Position numbers and translations under genes: made by a program | Notes under the pieces: generated by a model | Database searches by the model: none | Told to the model about the DNA's origin: nothing | What the model saw: the letters and a program-made list of their open reading frames with translations, nothing else | Shown here: positions 36,328-45,680 of the stretch, in pieces | How positions within the stretch are numbered: position 1 is the stretch's first letter | Layout: each line of letters opens with the position of its first letter | NCBI RefSeq assembly: GCF_036417355.1 | Contig: NZ_CP143889.1 | Coordinates: forward strand, 1,674,001-1,738,000 | DNA: 64,000 bases | Direction: 5' to 3' | Origin: Akkermansia sp. RCC_12PD | Lineage (GTDB): Bacteria; Verrucomicrobiota; Verrucomicrobiia; Verrucomicrobiales; Akkermansiaceae

Positions 36328-37614
36328 ATGCTTTTTTTCTCCCCGGTTTCCCGCCTTTTCCGGAGGCCATTCAGAGCGGCCTGGTTGAAGGGCGCATTGT
36401 GTTCCTGCATTTGCGCCTCCGTCTGGACTTCCTGTTCCGTGGACAAGCACATGGAAAGAAAGGCGGGAGAGTTGATGGACCGTATGGCCGCTATTCCCGA
36501 TTGGAATCGGCTTCCCAGAAAGGAGATTTCATGGGACCAGGCCATGGCCTGCATGATGGAGGGGAATTTGGATTTGAAGCGTTCCGAACAATCCCTCAGG
36601 ACGACGGAGCGTGCGGTCGTCAATGTATTTACCCAAATTATCCCGGGTGTAAACCTGGACTGGATGCTGACGAAGGAGCTGAGCGAACTGAGCCGGGTGA
36701 CGGCACAGGATGTGGAGTACAATACCAACATTCTGTTCAATATGCCGTCTCTGACCCAGATTCCCTTTGACTATTATTCCGCCAAATCCGCCGTTTATAC
36801 GGCCCAGAAGACGCTGGAAATGAAAAAAAGGGAGCTTGTGTCCCGCCTGTACCGGCAGGTGCTTTCCTATCAAAATGCGCGTATCAGTTACAGGAACCGG
36901 CTAAATTCGCTGCCTTATAACGATGACGGGATTCAGAAGAAGATAGCGGAACAGGAACTGGAGAAAAGCCTGGATGATATTTCCGAGGGATTCGCCACGC
37001 TTATGGGGAATATGGAGGCCCGGTGGCTTGTGAGGCCCGAAACGATGCCCAGGCTGGACTGGGGAAAATACAAGTCCGCCGCACGCCATTTGGACCTGCT
37101 GGTGGTAACTATGGTCGCCATGGAGCTGGAAGCGTCCAGATTGCAGGTGCTGAATGCCAAAATGAAGTTTTTCCCGTCCGTGGATATCAATTTTTACAGC
37201 CCCACCCTGTTTTCCAGTACGGGCGGCACGTATCAGGGCTTTTTTGCCGGAGGAGGGGACATGCAGGTGAATATGAGCCTGCGGGAAGAGCTGGATACTC
37301 GCCTGATCTCGTGGTTCCAGTATAAGACGGCCAAGGAGAATCATGATTTGATGCAGAAAAAGGTTCTGATGGATTTGCAGCAAAGGCGCATCAAGGTGGC
37401 CGCGCTGATGGAGAGCCGGAGAAGGTTTGAGATCTGGAAGCAGGTGATTCTGAAAGAAATTGAGTTCAAGAAATCCCGCATGGCTTTTTCCGGCAAGGAG
37501 TATCTGGAACAGCGGAAGGATATTAAAACGATGTATGAGAACCTGGATTCCGAAACTGCGAAAAATGCGGAAGTGGAAGCGGCCCTGATCATGGAGTACG
37601 GGTGGTTGAAGTAG
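36328..37614 (+). CDS. TolC-like outer-membrane factor, probable lipoprotein
   Basis: The 428-residue protein has N-terminal hydrophobic sequence with a possible lipidation Cys (ASVWTSCSVD, about 36). The outer-membrane efflux repeat is recognisable twice: WDQAMACMMEGNLDLKRSEQSLRTTERAVVN, with long coiled-coil helices, and in the second half YKSAARHLDLLVVTMVAMELEASRLQVLNAKMKFFPSVDINFYSP. These form the trimeric barrel plus periplasmic tunnel. Placed next to an adaptor/ATPase/permease operon, it is the likely outer-membrane exit of that exporter. A second ATG (36311) with a good AGGGG lies in another frame. Confidence 0.82.
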   Translation: MLFFSPVSRLFRRPFRAAWLKGALCSCICASVWTSCSVDKHMERKAGELMDRMAAIPDWNRLPRKEISWDQAMACMMEGNLDLKRSEQSLRTTERAVVNVFTQIIPGVNLDWMLTKELSELSRVTAQDVEYNTNILFNMPSLTQIPFDYYSAKSAVYTAQKTLEMKKRELVSRLYRQVLSYQNARISYRNRLNSLPYNDDGIQKKIAEQELEKSLDDISEGFATLMGNMEARWLVRPETMPRLDWGKYKSAARHLDLLVVTMVAMELEASRLQVLNAKMKFFPSVDINFYSPTLFSSTGGTYQGFFAGGGDMQVNMSLREELDTRLISWFQYKTAKENHDLMQKKVLMDLQQRRIKVAALMESRRRFEIWKQVILKEIEFKKSRMAFSGKEYLEQRKDIKTMYENLDSETAKNAEVEAALIMEYGWLK

Positions 37615-37663
37615 GCGGTGCGCCGGAGGGATGGGTGCTGTGTGACTGCGGCGTCTTACTCTC

Positions 37664-37692
37664 TTGAAGCCCTCCCATGCTTGTGCTACGGT
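37664..37692 (+). promoter_or_regulatory. Candidate leaderless promoter
   Basis: TTGAAG (37664-37669), 17-base spacer, TACGGT (37687-37692). The -10 box ends exactly six bases before ATG 37699. Confidence 0.45.
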
Positions 37693-37698
37693 ACAGAC

Positions 37699-38652
37699 AT
37701 GCAAAAAGTTCGGCAGCCTGTGGGCATGGCGTTGATGATTCTGGCTTTCCCGGAGGCCATTTATGGCGTGTTTCCCTGGGGACTGGCCGTGGGCGGCGTG
37801 TTGTTCCTGTTAGGGCTGATTGTGGCCGTGGGGCGCTTTTCCGCGATTGTGTGGTCCTGGTGCCTGTTTTCCCTGGGCGTTTATCTGGCAGCCCCTTTTA
37901 TCTGGATGTGGAATCCGGATTATTTTTTCAGCAGCAGCTTTGACTACCTGGCCCTGGCGTGCCTGGTGGGAAGCCTGGTGCTTCTCGCCATTCGTTTTGC
38001 CGTCGTGCCCGTGTTGTGGCCGAAGGTGGTCCGCCACTTTGTGGAAGGGGGCCCCACCTTGGAAGACCTGGCCCCGGAGAAGGGGAAGACGGTTGCCGAA
38101 TTGAGGAAGGGCGTCATGAGCAGGAAGGTGAACTTCCTGTTCGGCCATGCGGACAAGGAACTGGTGGAAAAGTGGGGCAGGATCGCCCAGAGCATCGCCG
38201 CGCTGTCCAAAAGCCGGAAACGGCTGACCATTTATGTGACGGCAGCCCTGCTGGTCTGGCCGCTGGCCGTGTTTCTTCTTTCCGGCGGCATGGGTGGGGC
38301 GCTGGACCGCGACATTGACCGCATGTGGGAAACCAAGCCGTTCCGGGATGGGATGGTGGCGGCCACCCCCGCTGCCATGAATGCGGCGCGGCGCGTGTTC
38401 AGGAGCGAACGTTCCCTGCGCGGTCTGACGATGGAACAGGCGCGAGCCTGGCTGAAGACGGATCGCAGGAATCCTGCGTTCAAGCTGGGCAAGCCGCGCT
38501 ATGATTTTGAAAGTGACGAGACCGTCATGGTCCTTTCCGACGGCCGGGATTCCATCCGCCTGGTGGCGGTGTTCAATGACGCAGGCCAGATCATCCGTTC
38601 ATGGCCGGAGGAATATATGACTCTCATGGTCCGGGATTTGGAGAAAGACTGA
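37699..38652 (+). CDS. Membrane protein of unknown function
   Basis: The protein has about 317 residues. Three or four helices at the N-terminus (MALMILAFPEAIYGVFPWGLAVGGVLFLLGLIVAVG, then IVWSWCLFSLGVYLAAPFIWMW, then YLALACLVGSLVLLAIRFAVVPV) precede a cytoplasmic stretch. A further helix (LTIYVTAALLVWPLAVFLLSGG) follows, then a soluble C-terminal domain ending VRDLEKD. No family is recognised. ATG 37699 is chosen since the open frame upstream encodes no membrane segment and a promoter sits just ahead. Confidence 0.75.
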   Translation: MQKVRQPVGMALMILAFPEAIYGVFPWGLAVGGVLFLLGLIVAVGRFSAIVWSWCLFSLGVYLAAPFIWMWNPDYFFSSSFDYLALACLVGSLVLLAIRFAVVPVLWPKVVRHFVEGGPTLEDLAPEKGKTVAELRKGVMSRKVNFLFGHADKELVEKWGRIAQSIAALSKSRKRLTIYVTAALLVWPLAVFLLSGGMGGALDRDIDRMWETKPFRDGMVAATPAAMNAARRVFRSERSLRGLTMEQARAWLKTDRRNPAFKLGKPRYDFESDETVMVLSDGRDSIRLVAVFNDAGQIIRSWPEEYMTLMVRDLEKD

Positions 38653-38716
38653 ATATTAAAGACAATTTTTTTGATTTTTAGTATTCAGTAACTGCAGGAA
38701 ATCCTGCGGGGTTCCT

Positions 38717-39547
38717 TTACAGCGTACGCTTTTGCGGAGGAGTCAGGCTTAGTCTGCCGTCGCTGATGTGGAGGCCCATGCCGCTTTCTTCCACCATGTG
38801 GATGAGGGGCAGGCATGCCTGCAGCAGGTTTTCAAAGGCGGGCAGCAGGAAGATCATATAGCCCTGGGGCACGGACAGGCCGCCGATGGTGCCCCCCACG
38901 TGGATGCCGCCCGGAAGGGTTTTGTCATTGTAGAATTCAAAGCGGGTCTGAACGGCCATGTAGTTGTGCGGATCCATGGACTGGAAGGGAGTCAGGAACA
39001 GGGAAATGGTCTGGCGGGAGTCCACACCCGTATAGCGTTCAATGATGATTTCCATGTAGCCTTCCCCGATGGAGCCGTCAGGCTTTTCCTTGCCGCCATG
39101 CAGGCGCACGCCTACGGCGGGATTGGTGGCGAAGATGGCCAGGGCTCCGTGTTGCTTGGGCTGGAGGGAGGAGGCCAGATAGCGGTTGATGTCTTCCTCC
39201 GAGAAGGAGACGGAGGCGTCCCTCGCTACGGCCTGCTTTACTATTTTGGGAATGTCCGGGGCGTTGTCCTTTTGGCGGAAGCCCGGCAGGGAGCTCGTTT
39301 CCTGAGGTTGCCAGGAGTTGTAAACCAGCCAGGAGATGCCGGCCAGAATGGCGATGGTGAGCAGGAAGATGATGTTGCCGACCAGGGAGAAGGGCGTTTT
39401 TTCCCGCACGGGTTTTTCCGGCACGGCCTGGTCGTCCGGATCGTAGAAGTGTTCCACGATGTTTTCGTGTTCCGGCAGGTCGCGCAGGTTTCTGGTGTCG
39501 GCGGAGTTGTTCCGTTCCGGATCTTCGTTGTCGGATGAGGCGGACAT
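38717..39547 (-). CDS. Single-pass membrane protein of unknown function
   Basis: The 276-residue protein has an acidic N-terminus (MSASSDNEDPERNNSADTRNLRDLPEHENIVEHFYDPDDQ), one helix at about 57-76 (LVGNIIFLLTIAILAGISWLVYNSW) and a periplasmic beta-rich domain (ASVSFSEEDINRYLASSLQPKQ; RLHGGKEKPDGSIGEGYMEIIIERYTG). I recognise no domain. It begins 15 bases after menB, so it is likely co-transcribed with it. Confidence 0.78.
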   Translation of the reverse strand: MSASSDNEDPERNNSADTRNLRDLPEHENIVEHFYDPDDQAVPEKPVREKTPFSLVGNIIFLLTIAILAGISWLVYNSWQPQETSSLPGFRQKDNAPDIPKIVKQAVARDASVSFSEEDINRYLASSLQPKQHGALAIFATNPAVGVRLHGGKEKPDGSIGEGYMEIIIERYTGVDSRQTISLFLTPFQSMDPHNYMAVQTRFEFYNDKTLPGGIHVGGTIGGLSVPQGYMIFLLPAFENLLQACLPLIHMVEESGMGLHISDGRLSLTPPQKRTL

Positions 39548-39562
39548 GGGGCGGCGGCGGGG

Positions 39563-40387
39563 TTACGGAAGCCTGGGGAATTTGGAAAAGTCCGGTTCGC
39601 GCTTTTCCACGAAGGCGTTTTTGCCTTCCTTGGCTTCCTCACTCATGTAGTAGAGCAGGGTGGCGTTTCCGGCCAGGTCCAGCAGGCCCATCTGGCCGTC
39701 GCAATCCGCGTTGAGGGACGCTTTCAGGCAGCGCAGGGCCAGCGGGCTGTGGCGGAGCATTTCCCGGCACCAGGAGAGCGTTTCCTCTTCCAGCCTGTCC
39801 AGGGGCACGACCGTATTTACGAGGCCCATGTCCAGAGCCTGCTGCGCGTCGTACTGGCGGCACAGGTACCAGATTTCACGGGCTTTTTTCTGGCCCACGA
39901 TGCGGGCCAGGTAGGAGGAGCCCAGCCCCCCGTCGAAGGAGCCCACTTTGGGGCCGGTTTGTCCGAATTTGGCGTTGTCCGCCGCAATGGTCAGGTCGCA
40001 GACGACGTGGAGGACATGCCCTCCGCCGATGGCATAACCGGCCACCATGGCGACGACAGGCTTGGGCATGGTGCGGATGGTGCGCTGCACGTCCAGAATG
40101 TTCAGGCGTGGAACGCCGTCTTCGCCGATGTAGCCCGCATTTCCGCGCACTTTCTGGTCGCCGCCGGAACAGAAGGCGTCCGGGCCTTCACCGGTGAGGA
40201 TGACCACGCCCACCTTGGGGTCTTCATGCGCTGCGTTGAGGGCGTTGAGCATTTCATGAACGGTCTGGGGACGGAAGGCGTTCCGGACCTGGGGGCGGTT
40301 GATTGTTATTTTTGCGATGCTGCCGTCGTCCGTGGTTTCATACTTGATGTCCGTATATTCCCTGGCGGTGGTCCACTGTGCGCTCAT
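39563..40387 (-). CDS. menB: 1,4-dihydroxy-2-naphthoyl-CoA synthase
   Basis: The 274-residue crotonase-fold enzyme cyclises o-succinylbenzoyl-CoA in menaquinone synthesis. Diagnostic features are [17 protein letters not shown], the oxyanion-hole segment [53 protein letters not shown] (typical of MenB rather than a general enoyl-CoA hydratase) and the long C-terminus ending [13 protein letters not shown]. It leads a two-gene operon. Other men genes are not in the window. Confidence 0.96.
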   Translation of the reverse strand: MSAQWTTAREYTDIKYETTDDGSIAKITINRPQVRNAFRPQTVHEMLNALNAAHEDPKVGVVILTGEGPDAFCSGGDQKVRGNAGYIGEDGVPRLNILDVQRTIRTMPKPVVAMVAGYAIGGGHVLHVVCDLTIAADNAKFGQTGPKVGSFDGGLGSSYLARIVGQKKAREIWYLCRQYDAQQALDMGLVNTVVPLDRLEEETLSWCREMLRHSPLALRCLKASLNADCDGQMGLLDLAGNATLLYYMSEEAKEGKNAFVEKREPDFSKFPRLP

Positions 40388-40393
40388 AGCGCT

Positions 40394-40421
40394 ACTTTAA
40401 TGACGGGCCGGACAATGGAAA
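40394..40421 (-). promoter_or_regulatory. Candidate leaderless promoter of menB
   Basis: On the minus strand TTTCCA, 16-base spacer, TAAAGT (40399-40394). The -10 box ends exactly six bases before the ATG at 40387. Confidence 0.4.
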
Positions 40422-40704
40422 GCCAAAAGTGCGCCGCGGCGCCTTCCGGACGCACGGCGCAGGATGAAGGGGAAAACCGCGGACGGGAACGGATGGCGGC
40501 AGGAGAGTTCCGCTTTATGCGGTTTCTTGTACTTCCCTGTTTTCAGAACTTCTGCAGTGCGAAAACATGGTCCGGATGGAAGGCGGGAAGGTTTCATGAC
40601 GGAGTTTACGGCGTGCGGGAGAGATGGTTCCGGAACGCCTTTTTTCATGTCCGGAGGGCTGCCGGGAATGCTCCTTCCTTAACGGAAGCTGGCGGCATTT
40701 GTGA
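40422..40704. other. Divergent spacer between menB and the ATPase-nuclease pair
   Basis: No gene is supported in this spacer. The open frames on both strands lack starts, signals and domains. Confidence 0.45.
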
Positions 40705-40732
40705 TTTACGGCATGCTCTTCTGTGCTAAATT
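40705..40732 (+). promoter_or_regulatory. Candidate promoter of the ATPase-nuclease pair
   Basis: TTTACG (40705-40710), 16-base spacer, TAAATT (40727-40732), nine bases before ATG 40742. Confidence 0.4.
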
Positions 40733-40741
40733 GAAAACGGT

Positions 40742-41818
40742 ATGATACATGACCTACTGGTGCGCGGCGTGACGGTGTTTCCCGGCAGCGAACATTTTGA
40801 GTTCGTGCCGGGAATCAATGTAGTGGTAGGCGGCAATGATTCCGGCAAGAGCCATTTGCTGAAGCTGTGCTATACCGTGGCCAGATGGAGTGCGGATGGC
40901 GGCAAGAAGTCCCTGCCGGAAAAATGGGCGGAAGAACAGAGGCTCAGGAAGGACCTGATGCGGGTGTTTGCCGCCCGCGGGCTGGCCGGGCTGACCGCCC
41001 AGAACCGCGGGAATGCGCACGCCCATGTGGAAGCCGGAATGGAAGGGGAGGGTGTGCCGGAGGGGATGGGAAATCTTGTTTTCGATTTCCGGGCGGGGCA
41101 GGAGGAGGAAGGGCTGCATATTCAGGAAATGCCCAAGCGGTTTCTGAATGTTCCCGTCGTGTTTCTGGCGGCGCGGGAGGTGCTGACTATTTATCCTAGC
41201 TTTGTCCAGGTGGGGAGCAGGTTTCCCGAGTTTCTGGACGGGGGAAGCTGGGATCTTTGCCGATATCTGGATGTGGATGCAGGTTCCGTTCCCATCAGCA
41301 CGGATGCAGGCCGCGTGGTGGCCCGGCTGGAGAAGATTATTGGAGGCGGGGTGGTGAAGAGGGACGGCCGGTTTTTTCTGCAAAGGCCGGGGCTTCATCC
41401 CATTGAGATGAGCCTGGTGGCGGAGGGCTTCAAAAGGCTGGGAACGCTGAGCTACCTGATCAGAAACGGTTCCGTGAGGAAAGGGTCCGTCCTGTTCTGG
41501 GATGAACCGGAGATGAATTTAAACGCCTCTCATCTGCCTGTGCTGGTGAAGACCCTGACCGGGCTTGCCAAGACGGGGGTGCAGGTAATTCTTTCCTCCC
41601 ACAGCCTGTTCCTGCTCCGGGAGCTGATGATCCAGCTTTCCGAGTCACGGAATGCCATGGTGCACAGGAAGTTTTTCGGCATGATCGTGCCAAGGGGAGA
41701 CCGTTCCGGCGTACGGGTGACGTGCGGGGATTCCCTGGAGGATGTGGGGCCTATTGAGTCGCTTGAAGCGGAAATCGAACAGGCGGACAGGTATTTGAAG
41801 CTGAGCTATGAGTCATAA
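40742..41818 (+). CDS. AAA ATPase (OLD/RecF-like) of a two-gene cassette
   Basis: The 358-residue protein has Walker A GGNDSGKS at 30-37 and a central variable region (80-240). Next come RLGTLSYLIRNGSV, which looks like the conserved helix before the signature, Walker B SVLFWDEPEMNLN at about 250-260 and VILSSHSLFLL with the switch His. This pattern (DEPEMNL/SSHS) is that of AAA_15/AAA_21 ATPases found in OLD, Gabija-type and other anti-phage or repair systems. Its last 11 bases overlap the downstream nuclease-like gene, so the two proteins are probably made in fixed ratio. Confidence 0.85.
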   Translation: MIHDLLVRGVTVFPGSEHFEFVPGINVVVGGNDSGKSHLLKLCYTVARWSADGGKKSLPEKWAEEQRLRKDLMRVFAARGLAGLTAQNRGNAHAHVEAGMEGEGVPEGMGNLVFDFRAGQEEEGLHIQEMPKRFLNVPVVFLAAREVLTIYPSFVQVGSRFPEFLDGGSWDLCRYLDVDAGSVPISTDAGRVVARLEKIIGGGVVKRDGRFFLQRPGLHPIEMSLVAEGFKRLGTLSYLIRNGSVRKGSVLFWDEPEMNLNASHLPVLVKTLTGLAKTGVQVILSSHSLFLLRELMIQLSESRNAMVHRKFFGMIVPRGDRSGVRVTCGDSLEDVGPIESLEAEIEQADRYLKLSYES

Positions 41819-42587
41819 GCCGTCAGAAGCCCATTACGTGGAGGGAGTCCACCGTTTCTGGATCGATGAGGGCTACGTCGTGTGCCGCATTGAATGTTCC
41901 GGCTATTATGCGCGCCAGGCGCAGAATTTCTGCGGCGGGTGCAAGGAAATGGATTTTCTGCTCTACCATCCGGAGCGCCGGGATTTGTGGCTGATCGAGG
42001 TGAAGGATTACCGCTTTGATGCCCGCCCCAAGGTGGGCGAGCTGGTCTGCGCCCTGAGCCGCAAGGTTAGGGATACCATGTTTCTGCTCAGGGCCGCGTC
42101 CGTGGCCGCACCGGAGGAAGATCCGGCGGAGGGAATTTCCCTGAAGGAATTCGCCGTCCTGGCATCTGGGGCGAAGACGCTCCACCTGGCTTTTCTGCTG
42201 GAAATGGGGATGGGAGGCGTTTGGTCGGACGGGGGTGTGCTGGCCAACGTCAAGAATATGCTGGTTACTTCCATGCGGTTTCTGGACGCCGACCTGATTT
42301 GTGCGCCGATTACGTACCCTTACCGCATCGGCCCATGGCGCGTGACATCCGCCCAGGGAGAGGTGAGCAAGCGCGTGGAAATTCGGAGAGCCCGGAAATT
42401 GGAGGAGATTCAGGCCCAGAGGCGAAGGGCAAGGCAGAAGGCCCTGGAGGAACAGTCTCATTGGGGGGAGGCCCGGGATGTCCGGACGGAGGAAAAAATC
42501 CCGCAATGGAAACAGAGGCTGCGCCAGCGCCTGAATGGAGAGACGGCAAATCACGAAGGACGACGCAGAAAAGGGAAACGGGATTGA
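41808..42587 (+). CDS. Predicted PD-(D/E)XK nuclease of the two-gene cassette
   Basis: The 259-residue protein's N-terminal third holds the elements of a PD-(D/E)XK fold: an acidic helix (SEAHYVEGVHRFWIDEGY), then MDFLLY (Asp49), then LWLIEVKDYR (Glu64-x-Lys66) and a following helix with ARPKVGELVCALSRKVRD. Three cysteines (about 30, 42, 45) sit just before. The C-terminus (about 195-259) is strongly basic (RRARKLEEIQAQRRRARQ; GRRRKGKRD), fitting nucleic-acid binding. I assign a nuclease-like role by motif only. It has no named family to my recognition and is translationally coupled to the ATPase. Confidence 0.72.
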   Translation: MSHKPSEAHYVEGVHRFWIDEGYVVCRIECSGYYARQAQNFCGGCKEMDFLLYHPERRDLWLIEVKDYRFDARPKVGELVCALSRKVRDTMFLLRAASVAAPEEDPAEGISLKEFAVLASGAKTLHLAFLLEMGMGGVWSDGGVLANVKNMLVTSMRFLDADLICAPITYPYRIGPWRVTSAQGEVSKRVEIRRARKLEEIQAQRRRARQKALEEQSHWGEARDVRTEEKIPQWKQRLRQRLNGETANHEGRRRKGKRD

Positions 42588-42732
42588 CGCCGGGGTTGTC
42601 TATTTCCCCATTGCCGTGGGGGTGATCGCTTCTTGCACCTGCTGAATGGCATGTCTCGGAAAAAAGTTTTATTTTACAATGTCTGGCGTATCATGCCGCC
42701 CGATTCATTAACTTCTGTGTGTTGATCGTCTC

Positions 42733-45165
42733 ATGTCTGACCGAATGCCTCCCAATCCTCCTCGTCCTCCCAAATTTCCAGGCTCCGGAAAGCCCGAATC
42801 CCCCAACTGGGGCGTGTGGGTGATGGTTCTCCTCATTGTAGGCGTGCTTGCCTTTGGTTTTTTCACCCCTGAATCCTTTGGACTGGGGCCCAGGAAGGAA
42901 AGTCTGGAATCTTTTGAAGCCCAATACAAGGCCGGCCGGGTGGTCCTGAACGATCCGAAGGCTCCGGTGGAAGTGGTACTGAGTGAAAACGGCTCGGAAG
43001 GGGTGATCCACGCCCTGGTGTACAAGAAGGACCTTCAACCGAAGGTGGAAATGAAGCCTTTCGTGCTGTCCTATTCCGCATCCTTGCCGGACCGCGACAA
43101 GCCTTTGCTGAATGAACTTTCCGGCTACCGGATTGTGGAAGGCAGCTGGGTGGACAATATTCCCAAGGAAGCGCAGAAGCTTTCCGTGAACGAATTCAAC
43201 CGCATGGCTCTGGAAGGCCGTATTGCGGGAGGCAATGAAGCCCCCATACTTGCGGATACCGGGAATGAGAATGTACTGTCCGGTCAGCTTGTGACCCGCA
43301 TCTGGCCCGCAGCCACGGGGGACGCCGCCGTGGACAAGCAGAGGTTTGAACGTGTGGAGGTGCCCTTTACGCTGGAATTCCAGGGCGACCGGGTGAAGGA
43401 ACTGCTGGGTCCCGATACGAAGTTCAAGCGGGAGTCCGGCTCCTGGGGCGGCATTCTGCTGAATCTGCTGCCCATTGTGTTGATTCTGGTGATTTTGTTT
43501 TTCATGTTCCGCGCCCAGAGCGGGGGAGCGAGAGGCGCCATGAGCTTCGGCAAGAGCCGGGCGCGCCTCATTTCTCCGGAAAAGAACAAGGTGACGTTCA
43601 AGGATGTGGCCGGCATCAGCGAGGCCAAGGAGGAAGTGTGGGAGCTTGTGGAGTTCCTGCGCAATCCGGAGAAGTTTCGTGAACTGGGTGCGACCATTCC
43701 CCGCGGCGTGCTGATGGTGGGCTCCCCCGGTACGGGGAAGACTCTTCTGGCCCGCGCCATTGCCGGTGAGTCCAACGCCTCTTTTTATTCCATCAGCGGT
43801 TCCGACTTTGTGGAAATGTTCGTAGGCGTGGGAGCCAGCCGTGTCAGGGACATGTTCGAACAGGCCAAGAGAACGGCCCCCAGCCTGATTTTTATTGATG
43901 AAATCGACGCCGTGGGCCGCCAGAGAGGCTACGGCATGGGCGGTGGCAACGACGAAAGGGAACAGACTCTGAATGCCCTGCTGGTGGAAATGGACGGCTT
44001 TGAGAATAATGCCAACGTGATTGTGATTGCGGCCACCAACCGTGCGGATATTCTGGACCCGGCCCTGCTGCGTCCGGGACGTTTTGACCGCCAGGTGGTG
44101 GTGAACCTGCCGGATGTCCGCGGCCGCGAACAGATTCTGCAGGTGCACGCCAAGAAAGTGAAGATGGCGCCCGGCGTCAGCTTCAAGCGCATTGCACGTG
44201 GTACGGCCGGTTTTTCCGGAGCCCAGCTTGCCAACCTGATCAATGAGGCCGCGCTGCTGGCCGCCCGCAAGGGAGTAAAGGAAATCACGGAAGCGGAACT
44301 TGAAGAAGCCCGCGACAAGGTCAACTGGGGCCGTGAACGCCGCAGCCTGGCAATCAACGAACGCGGCCGCCGCATTACTGCCGTGCATGAGGCGGGACAT
44401 GCCATCTGCCTGCTGAAAACGCCGCACAGCGAGCCTTTGCACCGCGTGACCATCGTTCCCCGTGGGGGCGCCCTGGGCATGACCATGTGGCTGCCTGCGG
44501 ACGACAAGATGCATCAGCTCCGTTCCGAAATGCTCGACCAGCTTGTCGTAGCCATGGGCGGCCGCTGTGCGGAACAAATCGTGTTCGGAGACGTGACCAG
44601 CGGCGCCACCGGCGATATCAAGAGCGCCACCAATCTGGCGCGCCGCATGGTGTGCGAATTCGGCATGAGTGAAAAACTGGGGCTGATCGAATACGGCGAA
44701 CACCAGGGAGAAGTTTACATTGCGCGCGACCTGAGCACGCGTTCCCGCAATTATTCCGAGTCCACGGCCGAGCTGATTGACGCGGAAGTCCGCCTTCTGG
44801 TGGACACCGCCTATGAGCGCGCCATGACCATCCTGACGGAAAACCGCGACAAGCTGGATATTCTGACGGAGGCCCTTCTTGAGTTTGAAACGCTGGAAGG
44901 CTCCCAGGTTGTGGATATTCTGGAGTACGGGGTGATGAAGAATCCCCCGGAAAAGGTGACGCCGCCGCCCATGCCTTCCGATGTGGAAGAGGAAGGGAAG
45001 AAGGAGGAATCCGGCGCGGAGGATAAGAAGAATTCCGAAGAAGGCCGGAAGGATGAAGCTGCAGCAAACAAGGACGGGGAAGACAAGGCCCCGGACAAGG
45101 AACAGGACCCCTTCTCCTATAATCCCGTGGAGGATTACGGCAGGGACCGCGAAGATAAAAATTAA
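42733..45165 (+). CDS. ftsH: ATP-dependent zinc metalloprotease FtsH
   Basis: The 810-residue protein has one helix at about 27-47, a periplasmic domain near 50-240 and a second helix at about 240-260 ([21 protein letters not shown]). The AAA module has Walker A GSPGTGKT (about 331), Walker [12 protein letters not shown] and [14 protein letters not shown]. The M41 protease has the zinc site HEAGH (about 552) and the third ligand region [15 protein letters not shown]. Membrane quality control is its role. The periplasmic part is about twice the common length, and the C-terminus carries an acidic/Lys-rich tail of about 70 residues. It is followed by rsfS in the same direction. Confidence 0.95.
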   Translation: MSDRMPPNPPRPPKFPGSGKPESPNWGVWVMVLLIVGVLAFGFFTPESFGLGPRKESLESFEAQYKAGRVVLNDPKAPVEVVLSENGSEGVIHALVYKKDLQPKVEMKPFVLSYSASLPDRDKPLLNELSGYRIVEGSWVDNIPKEAQKLSVNEFNRMALEGRIAGGNEAPILADTGNENVLSGQLVTRIWPAATGDAAVDKQRFERVEVPFTLEFQGDRVKELLGPDTKFKRESGSWGGILLNLLPIVLILVILFFMFRAQSGGARGAMSFGKSRARLISPEKNKVTFKDVAGISEAKEEVWELVEFLRNPEKFRELGATIPRGVLMVGSPGTGKTLLARAIAGESNASFYSISGSDFVEMFVGVGASRVRDMFEQAKRTAPSLIFIDEIDAVGRQRGYGMGGGNDEREQTLNALLVEMDGFENNANVIVIAATNRADILDPALLRPGRFDRQVVVNLPDVRGREQILQVHAKKVKMAPGVSFKRIARGTAGFSGAQLANLINEAALLAARKGVKEITEAELEEARDKVNWGRERRSLAINERGRRITAVHEAGHAICLLKTPHSEPLHRVTIVPRGGALGMTMWLPADDKMHQLRSEMLDQLVVAMGGRCAEQIVFGDVTSGATGDIKSATNLARRMVCEFGMSEKLGLIEYGEHQGEVYIARDLSTRSRNYSESTAELIDAEVRLLVDTAYERAMTILTENRDKLDILTEALLEFETLEGSQVVDILEYGVMKNPPEKVTPPPMPSDVEEEGKKEESGAEDKKNSEEGRKDEAAANKDGEDKAPDKEQDPFSYNPVEDYGRDREDKN

Positions 45166-45185
45166 CCGAATAGAAACAAGCGAAT

Positions 45186-45536
45186 ATGGTATCCATTGAT
45201 GCTATGGAGTTGGCCAAGATGTGCGCCCGCGCCGCAAATGACGCCAAGGCGGAAAATGTGCGGGTGTACGATCTGCGCGGCATGTCCTCCCTGACGGATT
45301 TCATGGTTGTGTGCACAGGATTGTCCGTTCCCCATCTGCGCGCCGTCATCCGGGACCTGGAGGAAGCCGTGAGAGAAAAGACGGGAACCGTCCCCACCTA
45401 CGTGGAAGATACGCCCGTGACCCTGTGGTCCGTCGTGGATTACATTGATGTGATGGTTCACATCATGGGGCAGGAAACGCGCGAATTCTACGGGATGGAC
45501 ACCTTGTGGAAAGACGCTCCCGTGGTAGAGTTCTGA
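45186..45536 (+). CDS. rsfS: Ribosomal silencing factor RsfS
   Basis: The 116-residue DUF143/Iojap family protein has AENVRVYDLRGMSSLTDFMVVCTGLSVPHLRAV, the core of RsfS, and VEDTPVTLWSVVDYIDVMVHIMGQETREFYGMDTLWKDAPVVEF at the C-terminus. It binds ribosomal protein uL14 and blocks subunit joining under starvation. The family's first helix is present. It is placed 20 bases after ftsH and ends in a terminator. Confidence 0.95.
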   Translation: MVSIDAMELAKMCARAANDAKAENVRVYDLRGMSSLTDFMVVCTGLSVPHLRAVIRDLEEAVREKTGTVPTYVEDTPVTLWSVVDYIDVMVHIMGQETREFYGMDTLWKDAPVVEF

Positions 45537-45560
45537 ACATTCCGCAAGCCGGTTTTTCCG

Positions 45561-45596
45561 CCGTACCGCCGGTTTTCCGGGGTACGGCTTTTTTTG
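45561..45596 (+). terminator. Rho-independent terminator after rsfS
   Basis: A stem CCGTACC-GCCGG / CCGG-GGTACGG with a short T loop is followed by CTTTTTTTG. Confidence 0.85.
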
Positions 45597-45638
45597 TTCC
45601 CCGAGGATGGGCGGAATATTTCTAACAAGATTCCAACC

Positions 45639-45667
45639 TTGCGTTGGTGGTGGAATCGGATTAGTCT
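45639..45667 (+). promoter_or_regulatory. Candidate promoter of mutS
   Basis: TTGCGT (45639-45644), 17-base spacer, TAGTCT (45662-45667), 13 bases before ATG 45681. Confidence 0.4.
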
Positions 45668-45680
45668 TCCAGCGTTATTT

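Noticed and set aside
38694-38707. Hairpin GCAGGA-AA-TCCTGC between convergent genes
   Set aside because: No T-tract follows on either strand; too short to call a terminator.
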